NCBI GenBank assembly: GCA_033026295.1
Contig: JAUPFM010000063.1
Coordinates: 62,001-126,000 of the forward strand
Source: Channa striata
Lineage: Eukaryota; Chordata; Actinopteri; Anabantiformes; Channidae
DNA length: 64,000 nt
Direction of reading: 5' to 3'
The notes beneath the pieces were generated by a model, which was not told the DNA's origin, ran no database searches, and worked only from the letters and a program-made list of their open reading frames with translations. The first letter of the stretch is position 1. Each line of letters begins with the position of its first letter. Shown one piece after another: positions 19,830 to 32,200 of this stretch. The position numbers and the translations under genes were made by a program.

Positions 19830-21180
19830 GAAGGCCTCTGATCTTGGACCTCTTCTTTCATCATATCTCACCCGTGGATTAAATTTTATACATTATTGTC
19901 AGGTATGTTTCTGTTTCTCTTTTTCTCCCTCAGGTCCCTCCCTCGACCTGTTGCACACCTGAATTCAGTCGTTGCTCAGATGGAGGGAGGATGAGGGATA
20001 AATGGAGGCAGTAGTTCAGGAGGAGGGGAACACATGCGCACACAGAGGCAGCTTTTATTTTCTCTCTTCCCCAGGCTGGTGATTTGTTTAGTTGTTTTAG
20101 TTTATTTTTTAGTTATGTATTTTTTGTCTTTTAAGGAATGGAAATTGTGGGTTAATTTGTGTTTGGTCATCGTTCTTTATATCTTGCCTCCTCTGATCCC
20201 GGGAAAGGACGTAACATTATACAATTATTTTTTCAGTGTTTTGGTATTGTGTAGTTTATATTGTCTGTATTTTATAAGTGCTCTTTTATTATTATTATTG
20301 TTATTATGTTTTTTGCAAGTAAGTTGAGCCAATGAATATGAACTCTTTGTTTCTCTATTCGATGGCATCAACTGAACTTCAGGAAAGACCGACCACTATA
20401 ACATCAAGTATACGATAATGTTTCAGCTGAATAGAGATTCTACCTTATGATTATAAAACTAATATTTCTTATTTGTATTACCTAACCATGCTGTAATGAA
20501 AATATGAGCCAGCTGTATGGATACAACAGCTTCACTGGCTCTAAATATAAACCTAAAATTGTTCATTCCTTCATTAAAACTATATTTACAGTATATATAC
20601 TGGTTGCACAGAGCTACAGTGTATCTTGGTGATTGAAAATTTAAATAAATAATTTCACAAAATCACAGTGTCGGCTCTATTTAATTTCGATGTTGCCTGT
20701 ATGTTTCTCATTATGTGTTATTTAAAGGCCCCTTATTCTCACTGATGTCACAGGTCAGTGTTTAACATGTTGTTTCTGCTGCTTTTATCCTGACCTGGGA
20801 TCAGTGTTTCTGAATGTACTGTACTTCTTCTTCAGTAAAGTTTTTGTACTTTTTTTGTCGCCTCGGGCAGTTGAGAGCTTTGATCATTCTTTAATTGTCC
20901 TGCAACCTTATCATTGCAGGACAATTAAAAATGTTCATGAATTTAATCCAAACACCAGAACAACTAAAGTCAGACACACTAATAGTTATATTGTGTCTTT
21001 CTGAATCGTCTCCATAACCACGTACTTGTGGTAGATTTAGGGGCAGTTGTGTTGCAGGTTCCAGTTCAGTGCAGAGACTCACGTCACAGTGTCAGATACA
21101 GGAGTTACTAATAGTGATGATTTTACTTCTGGAGACCTCATTGTCTATATGTTAAATGTTTTTAATACTTTTATCATCTT
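19830..21180 (+). other. Unit 1 3' UTR and downstream
   Basis: Possible poly(A) signals are ATTAAA at 19878 and AATAAA at 20644-20649. A T-rich stretch at 20034-20327 has a long open frame of hydrophobic residues but no sign of being a gene. An exact 14-base inverted repeat, with arms at about 20895 and 20917, forms a short hairpin. Confidence 0.45.
20644..20649 (+). terminator. Candidate poly(A) signal of unit 1
   Basis: AATAAA followed by AT-rich sequence, about 815 bases after the TAA. An earlier ATTAAA at 19878 is an alternative. Confidence 0.4.
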
Positions 21181-21189
21181 TATGTGTTT

Positions 21190-21535
21190 TACCATGGAGT
21201 GCTTAGTGCTGCCCCCTCACAGCTGGAAGGTTGCTGGTTCGAAACCCCGACCACCTGCATCCTTTCTGTTTGCATGTTCTCCTTGTGCTTGCATGGTTTC
21301 CTCTGGTTAATGAATTAATTAGTTAATTAAATTAACTGGTGACTCTAAATTTACTCGAAGGTGTGAATGTGAGTGTGTCTGTCTGTGTGTCTCCCTGTGT
21401 TGACCCTGACATAGACTGGACACCTGTCCAGGGTGTAACCTGCCCCTTGTCCAATGACAGCAGGGAGGCACTCCAGTCCCAGGGACCCTGGACAGGATAC
21501 GTGTTCACAGATATGGATGGATGTTATAGCATGTG
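21190..21535 (+). mobile_element. Degraded teleost SINE
   Basis: Contains GGTTGCTGGTTCGAAACCCCG (B-box-like), GGTGACTCTAAATTTACTCG, GACTGGACACCTGTCCAGGGT and a GATATGGATGGATG tail, in the order of a very common teleost SINE. A minus-strand relative lies at 62640-62920. Confidence 0.65.
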
Positions 21536-22589
21536 TCAAATTTCATTTTTATATTATTTAGTTAATGCAGAAACGCTACACTGCTTAATCCTTTTTCTAT
21601 ACTTTTGTGAGCTATATTCTGGAGCAAGGTGGGTTGATGTGGAAAAAGGTTTAGGCATATTTTCTATATTGTGTATATATATTTCCTCTACACCAGCATG
21701 TGGTGAGTTTGTCCACGTGTTGATTTTCAGTAACGTGTGTATCCATTAGTTACCAGTGAGGCCACAGTGTCACTGGCATGAATGATGATGTGTAAGTTGG
21801 TAAGGCAGTGGTCCATGGACCCCAGGGTCATTGGGTTCAGAGCTTTTGATAATAAAACAGTTTTATTGATTTGTAGTTTATTCAGTACGATGAGTGAGAA
21901 ACAAATATCCACCATCCACTATTCCACCAGGTGGAAAACTGTTTATTGTGTAAAAAGAAAGTGAAAACTTCCTGTTTCTGATATAAGAAACATGAGACAA
22001 GAAAACTGTATAAAACAATGAAAAAAACACCTTCAAGAACAGTTCATTCTGTTGTTTTTATGATTTCATGGTTTCACCCTTTCTGCATTTATTGTGACAA
22101 CATGAGGTAAAACAAACTACAGTTTTCATCTCACAGGCCTCATAAAATACACATACAAATCACATCAAGACTGACACCACCTATATTCAAACATCAAAGT
22201 TAGTTTAGAAAATCTAGAAATAACTTCTGCTGGTATTTTGGTACATTTTATGATCCTGCAGTTTGTGTTACTGCAGTTTTATTAAAGCATATGATGGTTG
22301 TGTTTAAGTATTTACAGCAGCTGGTTATAGGAAGATGTTTCATCCACAACACTGTGTTGAAACTGCTGTGAAACACTTGCACAATCTTCCTCTAAACACA
22401 ATGTCAGTGGCTTTCGTGCCTAAATCCAGACACAACAATCAGGAATTGATCAAATGTCAAACATTTTCAGAAATGTGTCATTATATTTCATCAGTATCAT
22501 TTTAGTTTGACACTTTTATGGACCAGGCACAAAACCTTTGTACAATAAACCAGATGTAAAGTATAAAGTTTGTGGTGGACAGATATTGT

Positions 22590-22745
22590 CAACAGGAAGT
22601 GTGTTGTGGTCTAAACCGTGGTAGATGGCTGAGGCTGCTGCTCATAAGGAGAAGATGAAAACAGTTTGTGTTATTAGTTTCTTTCTCTTTTTGCTGTGTG
22701 TTTTCTTGCATTTCTCAGGAACAGAGTGACAGTGTTGGTCTCATG
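22590..22745 (+). pseudogene. Remnant of a receptor-gene promoter (aborted copy a)
   Basis: ACAGGAAGTG, TGTGGTC and GTGGTAGATGGCTGAG, then GAACAGAGTGACAGTGTTGGTCT, align to the promoter and 5' UTR of units 1 and 2. No ATGGGACAC exon follows. An ATG at 22655 opens a hydrophobic MKTVCVISFFLFLL reading with an early stop. Confidence 0.55.
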
Positions 22746-23194
22746 TTTCCTTTAATCATCCATCATGTTGATTTATCTGAAATCATAGAGGAAGAAGTTG
22801 TGTTAAATGTTGACAAGGTATTTTTGGACAACAGGAGAACAGCTTCTGCTCAACGGCAAAGTCTTTATATGTCTGTTAATATTTGAAAATATGAACTTTA
22901 ATGTACAGGCCAATTCACAGGTTCAGACCAGTTGAGCTGCGAGCGGTTTGGCTCCGCCTCTCTCTCAGCCTGACTGTCCCTGAGGGCAGGGACAGCGAAA
23001 ACCAGGAAGGACTAGCTGTAGTCTGTGAGCTCACGGACGTCATTTCCTGCTGTCCTGACGGGTAGATGCAGCGGAATGATTGGACAGTTTTCTGAAAGGA
23101 AAATGTGGAGGGATCTGAGTGTCTCTTTATTCGAAATACTACCTGACATCCTACAATGAATTACAATAGCAATGTTTAATATCATTTTTAATTG

Positions 23195-23360
23195 TCTTGT
23201 GTGTCACACAAAAAAGCAAGAACAAAGAGGCTGCACTTTTTCTGATGCATGTCTATAAAACTTAAATTGTCTTTGTTGTTTGTGTCTTTGCTGTGTTACA
23301 TGTTTTAATGTAAAGGACAAACAGCAGAGTGACAGTGTCGCTCTGCATGTGAAGGTGGGA
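23195..23360 (+). pseudogene. Dead first exon and promoter (aborted copy b)
   Basis: About 165 bases match the promoter, TATA box (CTATAAAAC), 5' UTR and start of exon 1 of units 1 and 2. The start codon reads GTG instead of ATG (AAGGTGGGACAC), and similarity stops about 7 bases later, where a LINE begins. Confidence 0.75.
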
Positions 23361-23363
23361 CAC

Positions 23364-24133
23364 TAACCGACCCCAGACGTCCGTCTGCAGAACTGTGTGT
23401 CTGACACTGTGACCTGCAGCACAGCTGATCCACAAGGGACAGTTCTGTCTCCCCGTCTTTCTCCTCACCCTGTGTAGCCCAGACTTCAGGTACAACTCAG
23501 AGTCCTGCCACCTTCAGACGGTTTCTGATGACTCTGCGGTTGTAGGATGTTTCCAGGGTGGAGACATCACAGATCCCCAGTCAGTGGTGGACGGCTTCGT
23601 CAACTGGTGTGAGCACAACCATGTCCAGCTCAGCATCAGTAAAACACAGAAACTGGAGGTGGACTTCAGGAAGTCTGGGACTCCTGTAGTTTCAGAGTAC
23701 AAATACCTGGGTGTCCACCGGGACAATAGGTTGGACCGGCCAAAAAAAACACAGAGCAGGCTGTATTTTCTAAGGAGACTAAGGTCCTTCCACATCTGCA
23801 GCACCAGGTTACAGATGTTTCATGAGTCTGTGGAAGCCAGTGCTGTGGTTCACTGGGGCAGCGATATGAAGAGACTGGACAAACTAAGAAGGACGGCTGG
23901 TTCAGTTCTGAGGGAGGACAATGTTGTCCAACTTCCTCCCAACCCTGGACAGTCCCTCCCTTTGTCTTACTTATTGATCAGCAGTTTGTATTTGTTTATT
24001 GTCTGTGTGATTCTTTTGTCCAGTGTTTTTATTGCTTTTCTACTTTTCACACGGAGATCAGCTGTAACAAAGCAAAACAATTTCCCTATTGGATTAATAA
24101 AGATGTTTGAATTTTGAAGTTTGAATCTTGAAT
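23364..24133 (+). mobile_element. LINE (L2-like non-LTR retrotransposon) 3' fragment
   Basis: Frames carry SDDSAVVGCF, VNWCEHNHVQLSISKTQ, YKYLGVH and LYFLRRLRSFHICSTR, conserved blocks of the reverse transcriptase and C-terminal region. The end has GGATTAATAAAGATG and a short TTTGAAT tail, a typical 3' terminus. 5' truncated and frame-broken. Its 5' end abuts the dead exon 1. Confidence 0.8.
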
Positions 24134-24149
24134 ATTATGGACCTCTGTC

Positions 24150-24450
24150 ATAGTTGCTGTACATTTCTATACTTCACACTTAGCTCAGTGTGTAGCGCTC
24201 AGCTTAAATCTTAAATCTGTTTGTGTTTGACATCGTCTTTCTGCTCTGGTGTGAAAATGTCTAATTCTTGCTATGACAGTATCACATCTTCATATATAAA
24301 AAGGAACTGGACATTTGTTTGTTTCAGCTGCTACAGTTTGTTTCTTCTTAGACTCAAGTTGCCAAAAAGTGAATAAATCAAAGGTGCAAGTTTGTTTAGT
24401 TGATTTTAATGAATTTCCATTTTTCAAGTTTGCAGCTCACAGGTCACATA
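24150..24450 (+). repeat. Segment duplicated at 63340-63560
   Basis: Shares CACACTTAGCTCAGT, TTTCTGCTCTGGTGTGAAAA and CTGCTACAGTTTGTTTCTTCT in the same order with 63340-63560. It lies about 1.3 kb upstream of the unit 2 promoter, so it is part of the duplicated unit. Confidence 0.7.
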
Positions 24451-24899
24451 AAACACATGTAATGTGCTAGAAGAGAATATTATATATGTATAAATATTGT
24501 CCCCAGAACTGACATGATCTATGATTCAAACATCAATGTTATTTCAGGACATTTAGCAACAAATTTTGCTGTTATTGTGACATTTCCGTGCATAACACCT
24601 CAGACTGAAACATCTGATCATAGATTAAATTAACACCTTTTAACACTGACATGTCCTACACGTCCCCTCAGATGGATTCTAATATTAGTTAAAACTGACG
24701 CTGAATATTTGAACCTGCTGAATGTAAAACACAGTAACTGTGGTTTCTATGCAGTGGATGAGAAACTCAGTATATGCAGGAAGACACAAGATCACGAAGC
24801 TCCAAAAGTCAGTTTTTTTAGCTCGTCTCAAGTGTCATGTGACTGTAACCAAACAGCACCGAGACAAGCCTCAAACCTTCATTTGGATCAATGTGACAT

Positions 24900-25345
24900 T
24901 ATAATCACAGCCACAAACACTATGTTTGGAGACGAGTGAACGAGGCCTTTGATGAAAAGTGCACCGTCCAGACTGTGAAGCACAGAGGTGGATCTCTGAT
25001 GTTTGGGGGTGTGTGATGGCAGGATGAATGCAGCATGTCATCAGAAAATACTGGAGGACGATTTGCACCGATCGTCACGGACGCTGCACGTGGGACACAT
25101 GGACATTCCAACATGACAATGATCCAAACCACAAGGCCGAGTTGACCTGCCAGTGGCTACAGGAGAAAAAGTGACGGTGCTGGAGCGGCAGCCCAAGGAT
25201 TTACAGGAGCTGGAGGCTGTTTGCCAAGAACAATGGGCAGTTTTACCCCTGAGAAAATAAAGTGTCTCATCCACAACTATCAGGAAAGACCACAAGCTGT
25301 CACCGATGTAAAGGAGGAAATACACAGTGTAGAAATCTCAGGCTG
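24900..25345 (+). mobile_element. Tc1/mariner transposase remnant
   Basis: Across several frames it reads VWRRVNEAFDEKC-like, QTVKHRGGSL, FQHDNDPNHKAE (the DxD/NDPKH block), WLQEKK, SPRIYRS/KDLQELEAVCQEQWAVLP and KCLIHNYQERPQAV. These are the C-terminal blocks of Tc1-like transposases in order. Multiple stops and shifts. Confidence 0.8.
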
Positions 25346-25698
25346 AGCAAACGTTTAAACAGTGACGATGTCAGTATTTTCTTTAATGATGTGTTTTGTC
25401 TAATGATGGGGCTGTTTGAGACGCCTCATGGTTTAATTTCAATCCCATTTAAAATAAACGTGAATTGACAGATGACTCATGTTTTCTTTAAAGATTTAAA
25501 CACATTTTAAAAATACTGTCGGTGTATGTTTCCGTATGAACACAACAGTAACAAACATTAGGCTGCAGGATGTAATAGGATGGAATTCAATGGTTTTATA
25601 TTCCATAAATGTGAAACATATATATGCTTAATATCATTTTTAAATTTGTTTATGGACCAATAAAAAACCTAAAACAAGCAAATGTATTTTAGTGGTGA

Positions 25699-25819
25699 AC
25701 AGGAAGTGTGAACGTGCAGTAAATTTGTTGTGGTTAAAACTGTGGTAGATGACTGTGTCTCACATAAAAAGGAAGGAAGAACATAGAGGCTGCACTTTAT
25801 CTGATGCATATCTATAAAA
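25699..25819 (+). promoter_or_regulatory. Candidate core promoter of unit 2
   Basis: ACAGGAAGTG at 25699-25708, TGTGGTT at 25729-25735 and TATAAAA at 25813-25819, with spacing equal to unit 1. Units 1 and 2 may therefore share expression, although their tails are predicted to have opposite signals. Confidence 0.5.
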
Positions 25820-25913
25820 CATAACTTGTCTTTGTTGTTTGTGTCTTTGCTGTGTTACATGTTTTAATGTAAAGGACAAACAGCAGAGTGACAGTGTTGC
25901 TCTGCATGTGAAG

Positions 25914-26258
25914 ATGGGACACACGTTGTTCTGTGTACTGTCATTATTCTGTGAGTACATCAGTCACTTTCTATCAACCTATTGACTTTCACACACAAAC
26001 TCGTGTTTTTCTTTTTTACTTTTCTAACTCTGATGAATACCTTTTTCATGTTCTTCCAGGTTCTTTTGCCTTCTTTACTAATGTACATTATGTCATCTCA
26101 CAAAACTGTTGATGAACAATAACTGTATCTTCTAAAACTCAGTATTTTAAAAGTTATGTGTTTATCGTGATTTTGTTTTTCTGTGAGACTGTTAATGTCT
26201 GATGAGCTTTTAATCTTTATTTCAGTGTCAAGTTCACTCATAAACGGAAATACTGAAG
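25914..26258 (+). CDS. Unit 2 signal peptide, two exons (25914-25950 and 26226-26258)
   Basis: Exon 1 is identical in protein to unit 1 (MGHTLFCVLSLF). The mini-exon is again 33 bases, reading LSSSLINGNTE. Same GTGAGT and GTAACA donors. Confidence 0.75.
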
Positions 26259-29200
26259 GTAACAATTGTCCTTCTCTGTTTGTTTCTAGTTTATAGAAAT
26301 CAGTATATGATATTTTAACAGTAACTAGATTTTGCATTGTCCCTTTAATTGTCCCTAAAAGATGCCATCATTAAAAAATATATGTTTTGTACAGGAAGTC
26401 ATGTACAGGAAGTTCAGTGTAGATAGTACAGAGTATAGAGAAGTTCAGTATGTTGAAAGAAGCTGTTCAAAGGTAAATTCACAGAGACAAACAAACAATT
26501 TAAAAGTAAATTGTAGATTTTTTTCAGTTTCTTTGGGTCAATTATCCATCAGAGAAACTCTGGTGTGTAGTTTGCACTAACACAATCTTCTAAGTGGTGT
26601 ATCACAATATGTTACTGACTTTAGTTCGATCATAGCACAGTTGTGATGTTTGAAAAGGTTAAATATTCAAAATAAATCTCACACGTGCATATATTAAAAT
26701 CTAATAAAATTCCTTTTCTACAAACAAACCCGACTCTAATTAACATAACTAGTTCTGCCTTCCCCAATGTGACCACATCACCGTGACAACAAAGAAGACA
26801 CATCCATAATCCCACACGATGCTAGAACTGGCTTCTCTGCGGCTGCTCCTGAGTGGAAATCCGGCAGCAACAGGATCCAGTTTAGATGAAAACGTGCAGA
26901 AGGAGGGTTTCAATTGAAAAGTCTAGTGTGGCTGCAGACTTTAGCTCATCAGATGCTCTTTCTTCCCTCCCGTGTCCATGTGAGCTGATCACGGGCTGTT
27001 AGATTTTTCCCATGTGTCGTACTGGACAGCAGCGCTTCTCTGGGCACAATTGGAAATCCACTGCCTATAATGTCTTTCCCAGGAGACTCAGGAGCTGTTT
27101 TGTCTTTGAGGTTTTGGTATTTGTTGAATGGCTGCAAGACGTTTAGGAGAGAAAGCTTTGTCCCTCTGCCGGGACCACGTGTCCCATGTCCCACAGATTT
27201 ACTTTATGGCTATTTTTGCTAGATTTCTTTACAGTTTTACAAGGTTCATTTAAAGAACTAAAAATCATCCATGTATTGAAAGTGCAGCCTGCAGGAAATT
27301 AAATATTCTCCAGGTTTCAGCCTAAGGCCTGATGTAACTAACAGGAACTAGCCTGAATAAAAGCTAAACATTGTGGAAAACCCCAAAAATAGGTTAAATG
27401 AAATATAGAACCACCACTAGTTGTATTATCTACAGAAATAAACACAACTAAATATTCAGAACAGTGCAGACGAATATAATGTTCAAACAGCATGTCATAA
27501 ACGTTTAAATGTTCTTGAGTATCAATTTATATTTTAAATATTTTTATTTCTCATTTTCTGGGCACAAAAAAGTATTGTTGTGGTAGACCGGAGATGTCAA
27601 CATGTCAGGAAGTTTGTTGTGGTCTAAACTGTGGTACAAGGCTGAGAGTTCTACTCATAAGGAGAAGATGAAAAACTGTCTGTCTGTATTAATGCATGAG
27701 TTCTAGAGTTTTGTTTTATGTCTCGGGTTAAGGACGTATCCTGATCAAAAATAAATTCCTCTATAATAATTGCTCACAGTAACATTGGAGACCAAATATT
27801 ATATATTTTATTATATAATAATATATTAAATATAATTATATATTTTTGACAGGTCCACATTTTCTTTTTTCATAAACATAAGTTTGGCTAATGGGCAAGT
27901 TACACATATCTACCAGGACAGTGGATGAAAAAACTGAATGTCCAGCCTTTTGTAGTTTGATGTGCCAACAAAGTTCAGTGGATGAAATTAAACCAGTGAG
28001 TTTTTATTCTGTTTGGATCAGTTTCCTCCTTATGTTATTGGTTTTGAAGGAATCATCCAAATTAATTAAGTATCGTGTTTGTAGTTTATTTGTCTTGGTG
28101 CAGGCTGGAGGACTGAGCTAAATACACAACTGGACAATTATCTGACCAATGTTTAAACAGTTTTCTTATCTAAGCTAAAGCTGCTGTTATGTCTGTGGGT
28201 TTTGGATGAGAATAATTTCTATATTTCTGATAGATTTTTCTGTAATTTATTTAAAAATGTGCTTCTAATTTCTTTGCCTTTTTTACCAACATAGCTAATG
28301 TCGTATTGGAAATTTGTTGATGAACAATAACTGTCTAAAACCCCCAGTTTTTTTAAATTCTTTTGTTTATTGTGATTTTGAGTTTCTGTCAGATTGATCA
28401 TGTCTGATGAGCTTTTAATCTTCATTTTAGAGTCAAGTTCATTCATCTATGGAAATACTAAAGGCAACAATTGTTTGCTTCTTGTTTATGGACTATTATA
28501 TAAACTATTTCCACTGTAAGATCACCTGTCTGTTTCATATTTGATAATTTTCCAACATTAATGAATAGAAATGACATTAGTGCCCATATAGAACTTACTT
28601 TGCTATTTAACATATGCAGGCAGTGTTTTATTCATGTTTATGTATATGGATCAAATGTTGCATTGAACCTTCCTTTATTTGACCCATTAATTTCTACATT
28701 TATCGGATCCTGTTACCAGGACAAATGGATGATGAAATGCGGAGCGCTGCAAACTCCGATGAGAGAGATGAATCCACCAGAGGTTCAGCACAGTCAGCTG
28801 AAAACAGTGAGTATTTTCATATTTTCATCCATTCTTACATGTGAAATAATTATAGTCACATTTTCAATGTTGTTGACATGTTGTGATGGCCGTGTCCATT
28901 TTGACATTCTGTCTGGGAGACGCTAAAGAAAGACAAAACGTTTAAACCAGAAATAGGGCGACAAATTAAAGAAGGTATGTTGGTAACAGCTGCTATGATT
29001 CTCAGCTTACAGTGTATTTTATAAGTCTTTGAATTTTTCTATCCAGATCAACACCAGTGTTCAGAAAGATATTCCTTAATACTTATTAACCCTAACCTTA
29101 ACACACACAGACAGACACATACATTCTCTTGACCTCATCTTTGAAGAGTGAGAATGCAGGCGCTGTTATGACTTTTGACAGGAACCTTCTCAGTTCCCTG

Positions 29201-32200
29201 GACAAACTCCACCCACACTGATTGGCCACTCAGCAGGGGAGGGGAAAAATACATAAAGATTCTCTGGAAGGAAAATATAATAAAGACAGTGCCTGGACCC
29301 ACTAGGCAGTGACTTGTGTGACAGACGTAAAGTCAGCTTGTGAACTGCTCATGCCCTGCTCAATACAGAAAACCATTCTCAAAATGACTAATTTAGAAGG
29401 AAGACATGTTTTAGGAGAGAAGTGGACGAAAATAGATAAATTTGGTGGGGTTTATAGGTCAAAGGATGAATCGACAGCAAGTCTGTGGAATGCAGAGGCA
29501 GGCAGGGCTTTATTTTGTGCCACGATGTCTTTGGAGACTTTTCATATTTTCTCCAGAGTATGGCTCAACTCTTCGTCTCATTTTCTCAATCTCATTTTCT
29601 GAGGTGTCTGTAATCACAAAATAGCAGGTGTAGCAATTTTGCAACTTGTGTAATTTGATATTAATGCAAAAGCATTAATTTTCTCAAAGGGGCACTAGGT
29701 TCTTTAAGCCGAACCAAGCTATGATTAAAATATTATCTGAACCGACAATGGTCCACACCAGAAACAAACCATGAAATAACCAGTTCTTTATCTAACAGAT
29801 AAATGAACCAGGTCTGCAAGTGTGTGTAATAATTTTGGGCTAATGAAAGGAGTCTAGTTACTATTCACCTCTAAGTAACGGGAATAAATATTTGTAACTT
29901 TAGAAGGGCTCCCTTATTTAAGCGACTATAGAGACACCAGACTTTCCACAAATAAAGAGAGGTTTGAGTCTTGCCTTTGAGCTGCTGCAGGTCGTTCTGC
30001 CGGATTCGGCTTAAGTCGCTACGGCTCTGTGGCCGACAGACGAGATGTGCCTCCTCACTTCAGGTAGGATTTCTACCAGAACGAGGTTTGTCGTCTCACA
30101 GTTGGCGCAGTTTGTGCGGCCTGAGCGATGATACCTGGTCAGCTGGGCAGCTTAAATACTCTGGAGGAATGTATTTATAATGTATTTTTTTTTGGCCAAA
30201 AAGAGAGCGGCTGGATATATCGAATGAAAGTAGTTCAGCCAATATAGTCAAAAATATAATTAAATATTGACTAAAAATCTCGGTGAGGTTCATCTAGAAT
30301 AGTTGGAATGTCTTTCTATTCGTACAAAAACAAAACTCGAAGTTTGCTTTGTCTTGCCAAACAAAAGAAATTAGAAGTGGAACATTAAGCTGTTGAGTTG
30401 AGTTGTCGACGATGCAAAGTAAAAGAGAAAAAAAAAACTAAAGAGGAGAGAGGAGACGAGCGGCCAAGGAGGAGAGGGCAGAAGAAGCGCGAACAAAGAA
30501 AGAGGCAAGAGGCTAACAAAGAGGCGTTTGAGATTCAAAAGAAAAGGCGTGCTCGCCTGTGGTTTAAACTTACCGCGAAGGGCAGAGCTAGTCCCTCCTT
30601 TGTTCAGTTTAATCACACAACGTCGAGTAGAGATTTTTCTTTTCATCAAGCCCAAAATCTCATATTATAAAACAAAGTAATTACATTTTTTTTCAATTCA
30701 ACTTTATTTATATAGTGCCAATTTACAACAAGGCACTTTACATAATAAAGGCCAAAACATGGCCTAAAACAGAAAAAAAGGCATGTGCACTTTTGGATTA
30801 AGTGTTATTGCTTTGTAGCCCATGTTGTGTAACCATTATGTTAATTGTTAAAATATCCCAGCTATTTGAATTTCAGCATTCAGCAAGTAACATATTACAA
30901 CTTTTCTATTAGGCAAACTACTATAGAGCTTAAAATACTTAAAGTAACATGACAGGCTGCATGTAATAGTTAATGTCTCATTTTAACATACATGTGAGAG
31001 TTCTGGTTGGATGATTAGATGGAATCCAATGATTATTAAGTGAGAATTGGCTTTGTCTAATAGCTATTAATACACAGTAGGAACACACAACATCAATTCA
31101 GTCACGCATTATCTGGACATAATTAACAAATCGTAGCGTTGAATTAATATATTATGACATGATTATGTTTGTGTACCTGAGCGGCTGTGTGCATGTGTGT
31201 GCAGGTGTATACAAGGTCTGCATGAATATGTAATATGTATGTGTAATGTACCGAATTGAAAGAAGAATATGTATTATATATTGTATTTTAAATTTTATAC
31301 AGTAAAACAAGACAAATATGGTCCAAGACATGGTGAGCCCCGCCTAGGGTGCACCTATAATTTCCACCCAAGGGTGGCAATGCTGTGCCGTGTTACTCTC
31401 TCTCGTCATTCTGAATTAACCCCTTTATTTTTAACTCCATCATTTCTCCTCGTAGAAAGGACGGTATCATGTCAAATTCTTCCAGATTTGCTTTTGAACA
31501 CATTGGCATGAATTTTATAAAGTTTGGCACCTGATTTGTCCCCGTTTTGGGGTTTCAATCCAGTCTTTCTGTCCCAAGTGGTTTTTCACCTCAGGTTTTA
31601 TGGCTGCTTTAACAGAAGCTGGTAACATCTTGATAAGAACGTCATTTGCAAGTGTAATTTAGGAGGACAGCTCCAAGGATGGTCCTTAGCGGATTAATGT
31701 TAACGGCTGGGGTGACAGTCGGAGATGTGGATTCTGCTTTGATAGTGGCCTGTGGCCCATAGGAACAGATGTGGACTGGTTTATTTTGCCCACACTTCAG
31801 TGGGGGGGTATAAAAGAACAAGGGTTTTCTGTTCCTTATCTTGGGGGATGTTTTTTTTTTTACCTCAGCACAGAAGAATGCAGCTCAGGTCCAACCTTAT
31901 CATCACACAGATGCTACACAGGGTTTCTTGGTTAAAGAGTTTACGGCTGCATGTCAATTTTTGGATTATTTTCTAAAACACGTCACTTATGTTTCCTTTG
32001 AAAATTTAAAAAATCTGCTCTTGTTGTTACAGTTGTTATACAGAATTTTATTTTTAAATACATCTTCTGAAAATGTATAATAACCATGTGAATTATTACA
32101 GAGATATTTACTCTGGTGGTTATAGTTTTTATTCTTACTGTGAATTTTGGTGTGAACAGCTGCCAGAGCATCTGTGACCCTGCAGCCCAACTGGAATCAG

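Noticed and set aside
20034..20327. 97-codon open frame rich in Leu, Val and Phe that looks like a multi-span membrane protein
   Set aside because: The + strand is T-rich here, which makes hydrophobic codons by composition. No paralogue, no splice context and no motif.
22655..22730. ATG followed by a strongly hydrophobic stretch, like a new signal peptide
   Set aside because: It sits in sequence aligned to the promoter and 5' UTR of units 1 and 2 and stops soon after; more likely chance.
30371..30670. Overlapping open frames on both strands (Lys/Arg/Glu-rich on +)
   Set aside because: Purine-rich low-complexity DNA inside the inserted element; no domain visible.
29629..31918. Intact endogenous retrovirus
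   Set aside because: No gag, pol or env reading and no obvious long terminal repeats; only short inverted ends and a 4-base duplication.
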